Translations under genes and position numbers: made by a program
In this document: positions 6,999-12,215 of the stretch, piece after piece
How the letters are laid out: each line of letters opens with the position of its first letter
Position numbering within the stretch: position 1 is the first letter of the stretch
Origin: Actinomyces sp.
GTDB taxonomy: Bacteria; Actinomycetota; Acidimicrobiia; Acidimicrobiales; Aldehydirespiratoraceae
Assembly (NCBI GenBank): GCA_003697065.1
Contig: RFFY01000216.1
Coordinates: 1-12,215 of the forward strand
Reading direction: 5' to 3'
Length of the DNA: 12,215 nucleotides
Notes under the pieces: generated by a model
Databases searched by the model: none
Told to the model about the DNA's origin: nothing
What the model saw: only the letters and a program-made list of their open reading frames with translations

Positions 6999-7853
6999 GT
7001 GCTCACCCACCTACCGCCCTCGGCGACCGGGACGGAGATCGCCGCGGCCCTGCGTCGCGACGGGGCCGTCATCGTCGACGACCTGGCCGACGACGCCACC
7101 CTCGACCGCTTCTTTTCCGAGATGGCCCCCTGGGTGGCGGCCACCCCGACCGGCCGCGACGACTTCACGGGCCGGGCCACCCGCCGCACCGGCGGCCTGC
7201 TGGCGCGCTCCGACACGGCACGCTGGTTCGTCACCCACCCGACCGTGCTCGCCACCTGCGACGACCTGCTCGGCCACGCCACGAGCTACCACCTCCACCT
7301 CACCCAGATCATCGACATCGGCCCCGGGCAGGCGGCCCAGGCCGTCCACCGCGACCAGTGGGCCTTCGACTTCTTCCCCTTCCCCCGCGGCTACGACGTC
7401 CAGTGCAACACCATCTGGGCCGGCGACGACTTCACCGAGGCCAACGGGGCCACCCGGGTGGTGGTCGGCAGCCACCTCGCCGACGACGGGCTGCGCTTCG
7501 ACCTCGACGACACCGTCCCCGCCGAGATGGGCCGGGGCTCGGTGCTCTTCTACACCGGCGCCGTCTACCACGGCGGGGGCCCCAACCGCACCGACGCCCA
7601 CCGGCGGGCGATCAACATCACCTACGCCGTGAGCTTCCTGCGCCAGGAAGAGAACCAGTACCTCACCGTGCCCCGCGAGGTGGCCGCCACCTTCGACGAC
7701 GACCTGTTGCGTCTCATGGGTTACCGGATCGGCGCCTACGCCCTCGGTTACGTCGACGACCTGCGTGACCCCCTCCGGGTTTTGCGCGACGACCCCGAGC
7801 TGACCCACGGCGCCTTCGGCCCCGACCAACCCTCCGGGCCGCCCCCCGCCTGA
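6999..7853 (+). CDS. Phytanoyl-CoA dioxygenase (PhyH) family oxygenase
   Basis: Predicted Fe(II)/2-oxoglutarate-dependent hydroxylase of 284 residues with a double-stranded beta-helix fold. The iron triad is complete: His117-x-Asp119 (VHRDQW) and distal His191 (VYHGGG), with Arg202/Arg203 (HRRAINITY) placed to bind 2-oxoglutarate. GATRVVVGSHL (150-160) is a typical PhyH strand-turn. The family hydroxylates phytanoyl-CoA in animals, but bacterial members act on many small molecules, so the substrate is open. Its position back-to-back with a branched-chain-type acyl-CoA dehydrogenase fits fatty or isoprenoid acid catabolism (inference). GTG 6999 was chosen because the frame upstream encodes non-conserved residues and a -10 box sits 6 nt before it. 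The gene converges with rtcB across a 54-bp hairpin-containing gap. The Pro-rich tail (PSGPPPA) looks disordered. Confidence 0.88.
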   Translation: MLTHLPPSATGTEIAAALRRDGAVIVDDLADDATLDRFFSEMAPWVAATPTGRDDFTGRATRRTGGLLARSDTARWFVTHPTVLATCDDLLGHATSYHLHLTQIIDIGPGQAAQAVHRDQWAFDFFPFPRGYDVQCNTIWAGDDFTEANGATRVVVGSHLADDGLRFDLDDTVPAEMGRGSVLFYTGAVYHGGGPNRTDAHRRAINITYAVSFLRQEENQYLTVPREVAATFDDDLLRLMGYRIGAYALGYVDDLRDPLRVLRDDPELTHGAFGPDQPSGPPPA

Positions 7854-7878
7854 ACCGTCGGCGGGCGCCGGTCGCGCA

Positions 7879-7904
7879 CCCACCGGGTGACGGTTCCCGG
7901 TGGG
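7879..7904. terminator. Bidirectional terminator-like hairpin between the PhyH gene and rtcB
   Basis: CCCACCGGG (7879-7887) and CCCGGTGGG (7896-7904) form a perfect 9-bp stem with an 8-nt loop (TGACGGTT), in a 54-bp gap between convergent genes, ending 3 bp before the rtcB stop. No T-tract follows on either strand. A second, overlapping pairing, ACCGTC (7855-7860) with GACGGT (7889-7894), is possible. Confidence 0.55.
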
Positions 7905-7907
7905 GTG

Positions 7908-9068
7908 TCAGGTGCCCTTGTAGTTGACGATCTGGTTCAGGGTGTGTTCGACCTCGACCAGGTCGGCCTGGTCGGCCATGACCCGGTCGATGTCCTTGTA
8001 GGCGGCGGGGATCTCGTCGACGAGGCGGGCGGCGTCGCGGCGTCGCCACACCCGACCCGCCATGGCCCGCTCGAGATCCTCGGGCCCGTAGAGACGGCGG
8101 GCCCGGCGCCGGCTGTGGCGCCGCCCGGCCCCGTGGGCGCACGAGCGCCAGCTGGCGGGGTTACCGCGCCCGCGCACGATGTAGCTGGAGGTGCCCATCG
8201 AGCCGGGCACGACACCCCGGTCGCCCACGTCGGCGCGGATGGCGCCCTTGCGGGTGATCCACAGCTCCCGGCCGTCGTGCACCTCGCGGGCGCAGAAGTT
8301 GTGGTGGCAGTCGACCCGGTCGGTCTCGCGCCCGTGGCCGACGTGGGCGACGAGCTCGCCCAAAGCGGCGTCCATCATGGCCTCGCGGTTGGCCCGGGCG
8401 TAGTCCTGGGCCCAGCGCATGTCGGCGATGTAGCGCTCGAAGTCGGGGGTGCCCTCGACGAAAGCGGCGAGGTTCGGGTCCTCGAGGCGTTCCCCCAGGT
8501 CGCGGGCGAGGCGGCGGGCCCGGTCGATGTGCATCTGGGCGAGCTGGTTGCCGATCCCCCGGCTGCCCGAGTGCAGCACCACCCACACCCGGTTCCGCTC
8601 GTCGAGGCAGACCTCGAGGAAGTGGTTGCCGGCACCGAGGGTGCCGAACTGCTCGAGGGCCCGACGCGCCTGGTCCTCGGAGAGTTCGGTGGCGGGTCGG
8701 TGGCGCGCCAGCCACCGGCGGGCACGGTCGTCGGGGCGTCGGTGGCGGCCACCGACCCCGGCGGGCACGGCCCGCTCGATGCGGTCGTAGAGACCCTGGA
8801 GGTCGTCGGGGAGGTCGTCGGCGGTGAGGTCGAGCTCGGCGGCGATCATGCCGCAGCCGATGTCGACACCGACGGCGGCGGGGATGACGGCGCCCTCGGT
8901 GGGGATCACCGACCCGATGGTGGCGCCGAGGCCGAGGTGGGCGTCGGGCATGAGGGCGACGTGGCCCGCCACGTGGGGCGAGCGGGCGGTGCGCAGGGCC
9001 TGGGCGAGGGTCTCGTCGTCGAGGTCCGACGCCCACGACACGAGGCGGTCGTCGAGCTGTCGAGCCAT
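7908..9068 (-). CDS. rtcB: RNA-splicing ligase RtcB
   Basis: GTP- and Mn2+-dependent RNA ligase joining 2',3'-cyclic phosphate or 3'-phosphate ends to 5'-OH ends. In bacteria it serves RNA repair rather than tRNA splicing. At 386 residues it is slightly shorter than E. coli RtcB (408). Active-site elements are all present: PDAHLGLG (41-48), Asp69 and Cys72 (GVDIGCGM), GAGNHFLE (145-152), His166 (LHSGSRGIGNQLA), His255/His256 (DCHHNFCARE), VVPGSMGTSSYIV (286-298) and the guanylylated His312 (SCAHGAGR). The C terminus ends NYKGT. The ATG at 9068 was chosen because it begins the conserved region and sits 6 nt after a promoter-like -10 box; the frame upstream continues but overlaps the divergent VOC gene. 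No archease, RtcA or RtcR partner lies within the window. Confidence 0.97.
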   Translation of the reverse strand: MARQLDDRLVSWASDLDDETLAQALRTARSPHVAGHVALMPDAHLGLGATIGSVIPTEGAVIPAAVGVDIGCGMIAAELDLTADDLPDDLQGLYDRIERAVPAGVGGRHRRPDDRARRWLARHRPATELSEDQARRALEQFGTLGAGNHFLEVCLDERNRVWVVLHSGSRGIGNQLAQMHIDRARRLARDLGERLEDPNLAAFVEGTPDFERYIADMRWAQDYARANREAMMDAALGELVAHVGHGRETDRVDCHHNFCAREVHDGRELWITRKGAIRADVGDRGVVPGSMGTSSYIVRGRGNPASWRSCAHGAGRRHSRRRARRLYGPEDLERAMAGRVWRRRDAARLVDEIPAAYKDIDRVMADQADLVEVEHTLNQIVNYKGT

Positions 9069-9074
9069 ACGCGC

Positions 9075-9103
9075 AGGGTGACACGTCCGTCGCCGCCCGC
9101 CAA
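9075..9103 (-). promoter_or_regulatory. rtcB: Putative leaderless promoter of rtcB
   Basis: On the minus strand TTGGCG (9103 to 9098) is followed by a 17-bp spacer and CACCCT (9080 to 9075), then 6 nt to the ATG at 9068. If the last T of the -10 box is -7, the A of ATG is exactly +1. This is the best-spaced promoter in the window; the weak point is C rather than T at the first -10 base. There is no ribosome binding site. Confidence 0.55.
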
Positions 9104-9123
9104 GGCGCCCGGCCCCGGGGTGG

Positions 9124-9160
9124 GGCGCTGGCGCCGACGGGTCGGGATCGGTCAGGATCG
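9124..9160. repeat. Palindrome and tandem decamer in the rtcB/VOC divergent intergenic region
   Basis: GGCGC-TG-GCGCC (9124-9135) is a perfect inverted repeat. It is followed by two adjacent decamers, GTCGGGATCG (9141-9150) and GTCAGGATCG (9151-9160), differing at one base. Both lie upstream of the VOC start in a 126-bp gap between divergent genes. They could be operator half-sites, and CAGGAT (9153-9158) inside the second copy could serve as a weak -10 for the VOC gene. Chance is possible given the GC content. Confidence 0.35.
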
Positions 9161-9194
9161 GGACCACCAGCGGGGGACGCGAGAGGGAAGCGAC

Positions 9195-9692
9195 ATGCAG
9201 GAGGCTTCGGGAACGGCCGGGGAGCGCCAGCGGGGGGTGAACCGGGTCGTCATCGCCGTGTGGGACCTCGACACCGCCAAGGCGGTGTACGAGAAGGTGC
9301 TGGGCGCCACCTTCCTCGACGCCGACCCGGCCGACACGGTCCCCTTCGGGGTCAGCGTCTCGATGGCCTTCGACGCCGGGGTCGAACTGGTCGCTCCCCT
9401 GCCCGACACCGACAGCTGGGTGAGGCGCCGCCTGGCGGCCGACGGTGAGGGGGTCGTGGGCGTGGTGTTCGCCGTTCCCGACGCCGACGCCGCCCTGGCC
9501 GCCGCCGAGGAGGAGGGGGCGTCGGCCTTCTACTCGCTCGACTACGGGCCCGACGAGATCGCCGCCAAGCTGGCCGGCTCGTTCCGTGTGTACCGCGAGC
9601 ACTTCCTCGCCGCCGGCTCCCCCTTCGGGCGGGGGGTCATCCTCGGCGAGTTCGTCCCCACCGTCCCCATCCCCGCGGGAGACGAGACATGA
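9195..9692 (+). CDS. VOC-superfamily (glyoxalase-like) protein lacking canonical metal histidines
   Basis: Protein of 165 residues with the two-module vicinal-oxygen-chelate pattern: VNRVVIAVWDLDTAKAVYEK (15-34) opens module one and GVVGVVFAVPDADAALAAAE (86-105) opens module two. Compared from memory with methylmalonyl-CoA epimerases, the first metal His is replaced by Arg17 and the second by Val88 or Gly89, while acidic residues near Glu64 (GVELVAPL) and Glu152 (VILGEF) remain. A classical epimerase or glyoxalase I activity is therefore doubtful; it may bind an acyl-CoA or another ligand without the usual metal. The ATG at 9195 follows a GAGAGGGAAG ribosome binding site (AGGGA core, 6 nt spacing). 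Its TGA overlaps the ATG of the FadD3-like ligase (ATGA, 9689-9692), so the two are translationally coupled and probably serve one pathway. Divergent from rtcB. Confidence 0.8.
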   Translation: MQEASGTAGERQRGVNRVVIAVWDLDTAKAVYEKVLGATFLDADPADTVPFGVSVSMAFDAGVELVAPLPDTDSWVRRRLAADGEGVVGVVFAVPDADAALAAAEEEGASAFYSLDYGPDEIAAKLAGSFRVYREHFLAAGSPFGRGVILGEFVPTVPIPAGDET

Positions 9693-11302
9693 GCACGACA
9701 CCCACCACCGACCCCCGGGGAACCGAGCTCCCCGTGTGGTCGACCATCGGCGAGCTGGTCGACTCCGCCGTCGAGCGCTTCGGTGACGCCGAGGCCCTGG
9801 TCGACGGCGAACAGCGCTGGAGCTGGCGCCACCTGGTCGAGCGCATCCACGGCGCCGGCCGGGCCGCCCTGGCGGCGGGGATCGGCCACGGCGACCGGGT
9901 GGCGGTGTGGGCCCCCAACGTCGCCGAGTGGGTGGTGGCCGCTCTCGGCGTGCACCAGGTGGGCGGTGTCGTCGTGCCGATCAACACCCGCTTCAAGGGC
10001 CACGAGGCCGCCGACCTGATCCGGCGCTCGGGCGCCCGCATCCTGTTCACGGTCACCGACTTCCTCGACACCGACTACGTCGCCCTCCTCGACGAGGCCG
10101 GCCGGCCCCCGGGCCTCGAACAGGTGGTGGTGCTGCGGGGGACGGTCCCGGCGGGGACCGTCGCCTTCGACGAGTGGCTGGCGGCGGGCGCCGACGTCGA
10201 CGACGCAGAACGGGCCGCACGGGCGGAGGCGGTGACCGCCGACGACCTCTGCCACATCATGTTCACCTCGGGCACCACCGGACGGCCCAAGGGGGCGATG
10301 CTCACCCACGGCGCCATCTGCCGGGCCTACCGCTCGTGGGCGAGCGTGATCGGACTCGAGCCCCGGGACCGCTACCTGATCGTCAACCCCTTCTTCCACT
10401 CCTTCGGTCTCAACGCCGGCATCCTCGCCTGCTTCATGACGGGGGCGACGATGATCCCCCATGCCGTCTTCGACGTTCCCTCGGTGATGCGGCGCGTGGC
10501 CGAGGAGAGGGTGTCGATGCTGCCGGGACCGCCGGCGATCTACCAGACGATCCTCAACCATCCCGACCTCGACCGGCTGGACCTGTCGTCCCTGCGTCTG
10601 GCCGTGACCGGGGCGGCGGCCATCCCCGTGGAGATGATCCGCCAGATGTACGACCGTCTCGGTTTCGAGACGGTGGTGACGGGGTACGGCCTCACCGAGG
10701 CGTCGGGTATCGCCACCATGTGCCGCCACGACGACGACCCCGAGACCATCGCCAACACCTCGGGTCGGGCCATCGACGACGTCGAGGTGCGGGTGGTCGA
10801 CGAGAACGGCGACGAGGTCCCCCGCGGCACCCCGGGCGAGATCGTGGTTCGGGGCTACAACGTCATGGTCGGCTATCTCGACGACCCCGAGGCCACCGCC
10901 GAGGCCATCGACGCCGACGGGTGGCTCCACACCGGCGACGTGGGGGTGATGGACGAGCGGGGCTACGTGGACATCACCGACCGGCTCAAGGACATGTTCA
11001 TCGTCGGCGGGTTCAACGCCTACCCGGCCGAGATCGAGGGCATGCTGCTCGAGCACCCCGACATCGCCCAGGTGGCCGTCGTCGGGGTGCCCGACGAGCG
11101 CCTCGGCGAGGTGGGCTGGGCCTTCGTCGTCCCCACCGCCGGCCACGCCGTCGACCCCGACGCCGTGATCACCTGGAGCCGGGAACGCATGGCCAACTAC
11201 AAGGTCCCCCGCCGGGTGGTCGTCGTCGACGCCCTCCCCCTCAACGCCAGCGGCAAGGTGCTCAAGTACGAGCTGCGCGAGCGGGCGGCCTCCCTGGCCT
11301 GA
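9689..11302 (+). CDS. FadD3-like acyl-CoA ligase (ANL superfamily)
   Basis: ATP-dependent acid:CoA ligase of 537 residues with all adenylation motifs: P-loop TSGTTGRPKG (193-202), FFHSFG (235-240), PGPPAIYQ (279-286), YGLTE (333-337), TGD (415-417), the hinge region DRLKDMFIVGGFNAYPAEIE (431-450) and catalytic Lys523 (ASGK). Segments such as VAVWAPNVAEWVVAALG, INTRFKGHEAA and VTGYGLTEA resemble, from memory, actinobacterial FadD3, which activates the sterol C/D-ring propionate HIP in cholesterol degradation. No other sterol-ring genes are visible here, so FadD3-like describes the subfamily, not a proven substrate. The ATG at 9689 overlaps the VOC stop. A large hairpin follows 6 nt after the stop, suggesting the two-gene operon ends here. 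Confidence 0.92.
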   Translation: MSTTPTTDPRGTELPVWSTIGELVDSAVERFGDAEALVDGEQRWSWRHLVERIHGAGRAALAAGIGHGDRVAVWAPNVAEWVVAALGVHQVGGVVVPINTRFKGHEAADLIRRSGARILFTVTDFLDTDYVALLDEAGRPPGLEQVVVLRGTVPAGTVAFDEWLAAGADVDDAERAARAEAVTADDLCHIMFTSGTTGRPKGAMLTHGAICRAYRSWASVIGLEPRDRYLIVNPFFHSFGLNAGILACFMTGATMIPHAVFDVPSVMRRVAEERVSMLPGPPAIYQTILNHPDLDRLDLSSLRLAVTGAAAIPVEMIRQMYDRLGFETVVTGYGLTEASGIATMCRHDDDPETIANTSGRAIDDVEVRVVDENGDEVPRGTPGEIVVRGYNVMVGYLDDPEATAEAIDADGWLHTGDVGVMDERGYVDITDRLKDMFIVGGFNAYPAEIEGMLLEHPDIAQVAVVGVPDERLGEVGWAFVVPTAGHAVDPDAVITWSRERMANYKVPRRVVVVDALPLNASGKVLKYELRERAASLA

Positions 11303-11307
11303 GCCCG

Positions 11308-11341
11308 GGACACGACGCCCGGGCCGGCGGGTGCCGTGTCC
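11308..11341 (+). terminator. Long GC-rich hairpin after the FadD3-like gene
   Basis: GGACACG (11308-11314) pairs perfectly with CGTGTCC (11335-11341). After a single A/C mismatch, CGCCC (11316-11320) pairs with GGGTG (11329-11333, one G-T wobble), leaving an 8-nt loop. It starts 6 nt after the TGA at 11300-11302 and has no T-tract. It is likely an intrinsic or assisted terminator separating the two ligase genes. Confidence 0.55.
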
Positions 11342-11386
11342 GATCCACAGCGCGGAACGCCCGAGAAGCGGGCGCAGCACCGGGAC

Positions 11387-11392
11387 TAGCCT
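11387..11392 (+). promoter_or_regulatory. Putative leaderless -10 box for the last ligase gene
   Basis: TAGCCT matches TANNNT and lies 7 nt before the ATG at 11400, leaving at most a 1-2 nt leader. No recognisable -35 is found 16-18 bp upstream and there is no purine-rich ribosome binding site. Together with the preceding hairpin it suggests independent transcription of this gene. Confidence 0.45.
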
Positions 11393-11399
11393 CCGCCGC

Positions 11400-12215
11400 A
11401 TGAGCACCACCAGCGACGCCTACGGCCCCCGCATCCTCACCCCCACCGCCTACCTCGACCGCGCCGAGCTCGTCCACGGCGACCGCACCGCCGTCCTCGA
11501 CGAGGGTCGTCGCCTCACCTACGCCGAGTTCGCCGAGCGGTGCCGCCGCCTCGCCGGCGCCACCCGCCGCCTCGGTCTCGAGCCCGGCGACCGGGCCTCG
11601 GTGCTCGCGCCCAACACCTCCCTGCCTCTCGAGGCCCACTTCGGCCTGCCCTACGCCGGGGTGGTGCTCAACGCCTTGAACTCGAGGCTGAGCGCCGGCG
11701 AGCTCGCCTACATCGTCGGCCACGCCGGCTCCAAGGTGCTGTTCTGCGACCACACCCTGGTGGAGGTGGGCCGCAGCGTGCAGGCAGAGGTCGAGGGGCT
11801 CGAACTCGTCGTGCACGGGGGCGACGACGACACCTACGAGGAGCTCCTGGCGGGCGCCGAGCCCCACGTGGCTCCCGTCGACGACGAGAACACCCTCCTC
11901 AGCCTCAACTACACCTCGGGCACCACCGGGCGCCCCAAGGGGGTCATGTACTCCCACCGGGGGGCCCACCTCAACGCCTTGTCCATGGCGGCCCAGGCCG
12001 GGCTCGACGCCGACACCGTCTTCTTGTGGACCCTGCCCCTCTTCCACTGCAACGGCTGGTGCTTCCCCTGGGCCGTGACGGCGGCGGGCGGCACCCACGT
12101 GACCCTGCGGGAGGTCGATCCCGCCCGTATCTGGCGCCACATCCGCGAGGACGGGGTCACCCACTTCAACGCCGCCCCCACCGTGCTCACGGCCCTGGCC
12201 AACCACCCCGACGCC
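11400..12215 (+). CDS. AlkK/DmdB-like acyl-CoA ligase (3'-truncated by window edge)
   Basis: The first 272 residues of an ATP-dependent acyl-CoA ligase; full-length relatives are about 540, so roughly half is present. The frame stays open to the last base. It has the N-terminal LTYAEFAERCRRLA helix, the P-loop TSGTTGRPKG (172-181) and LPLFHCNGWCFPW (212-224). The last motif is characteristic of the medium-chain/methylmercaptopropionate ligase group (AlkK, DmdB and relatives), followed by REVDPARIWRHIREDGVTH. Substrates are typically medium-chain or small carboxylic acids; the exact one cannot be told. The adenylate-binding, hinge and catalytic lysine motifs lie beyond the window. The ATG at 11400 is supported by a -10-like hexamer 7 nt upstream and by homology starting close behind it. 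It is a different subfamily from the two other ligases in the window, so it is not a recent local duplicate. Confidence 0.9.
   Translation, partial: MSTTSDAYGPRILTPTAYLDRAELVHGDRTAVLDEGRRLTYAEFAERCRRLAGATRRLGLEPGDRASVLAPNTSLPLEAHFGLPYAGVVLNALNSRLSAGELAYIVGHAGSKVLFCDHTLVEVGRSVQAEVEGLELVVHGGDDDTYEELLAGAEPHVAPVDDENTLLSLNYTSGTTGRPKGVMYSHRGAHLNALSMAAQAGLDADTVFLWTLPLFHCNGWCFPWAVTAAGGTHVTLREVDPARIWRHIREDGVTHFNAAPTVLTALANHPDA

Noticed and set aside
7887..9194. Long plus-strand open frame antisense to rtcB, running in frame into the VOC gene.
   Set aside because: It is a shadow of the GC-rich rtcB codons: Val/Gly/Asp-rich composition with no domain. The VOC homology and its ribosome binding site begin only at 9195.
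9542..11410. 622-codon minus-strand open frame antisense to the FadD3-like ligase.
   Set aside because: Gly/Val/Asp/His-rich low-complexity translation with no motif, fully opposite a gene with all ligase motifs. Such long antisense frames are expected at this GC content.
1..12215. Search for CRISPR arrays, tRNAs, insertion sequence ends, att sites, toxin-antitoxin pairs, defence genes or biosynthetic assembly lines.
   Set aside because: None seen on reading both strands. The three ANL proteins are stand-alone CoA ligases without carrier or condensation domains.

Overview
The window looks like about 12 kb of ordinary chromosome from a very GC-rich actinobacterium. A member of the class Acidimicrobiia or a relative is my best guess, but that is an inference from three things: GC-saturated third codon positions, leaderless-type promoter spacing (a -10 hexamer 6-8 nt before the start codon), and the gene content. 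There are no rRNA or tRNA genes, CRISPR arrays, insertion sequences, phage genes or obvious GC shifts. Nine protein genes fill almost all of the window. No gap exceeds about 130 bp, and every gap was read.

Layout, left to right. (1) Bases 1-4083, rightward: the C-terminal four-fifths of a LacZ-type GH2 beta-galactosidase, a six-helix membrane protein that I assign to the DUF6159 family, and a short-chain dehydrogenase (SDR). Gaps are 8 bp or less. (2) Bases 4099-6907, leftward: an acyl-CoA dehydrogenase resembling citronellyl-CoA/long-branched-chain enzymes, followed by a CaiC-like acyl-CoA ligase. They are spaced as one operon, with the dehydrogenase promoter-proximal. (3) Bases 6999-7853, rightward: a phytanoyl-CoA dioxygenase (PhyH) family protein, divergent from the dehydrogenase. 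(4) Bases 7908-9068, leftward: a complete stand-alone RNA ligase RtcB. (5) Bases 9195-11302, rightward: a VOC-fold (glyoxalase-like) protein joined by an ATGA overlap to a FadD3-like acyl-CoA ligase. (6) Bases 11400-12215, rightward: the N-terminal half of a third, AlkK/DmdB-like acyl-CoA ligase that runs off the end.

How the genes may work together. Three acyl-CoA ligases of three subfamilies, an AtuD/LCAD-type dehydrogenase, a PhyH oxygenase and an SDR suggest catabolism of branched, isoprenoid or sterol-derived acids: CoA activation, alpha,beta-dehydrogenation, and hydroxylation or later oxidation. No single substrate can be fixed from sequence alone. LacZ and RtcB do not belong to that theme.

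Regulatory structure is visible at most junctions. Both convergent junctions carry perfect inverted repeats (4079-4103, where each arm contains a stop codon, and 7879-7904). A long hairpin separates the last two ligase genes (11308-11341). Promoter-like elements sit immediately before rtcB, the PhyH gene, the DUF6159 gene and the last ligase gene. I did not find a convincing undescribed multi-gene system. The points most worth a second look are the putative branched-acid locus, the VOC protein without canonical metal ligands, the insertions in LacZ, and the promoter and terminator architecture.
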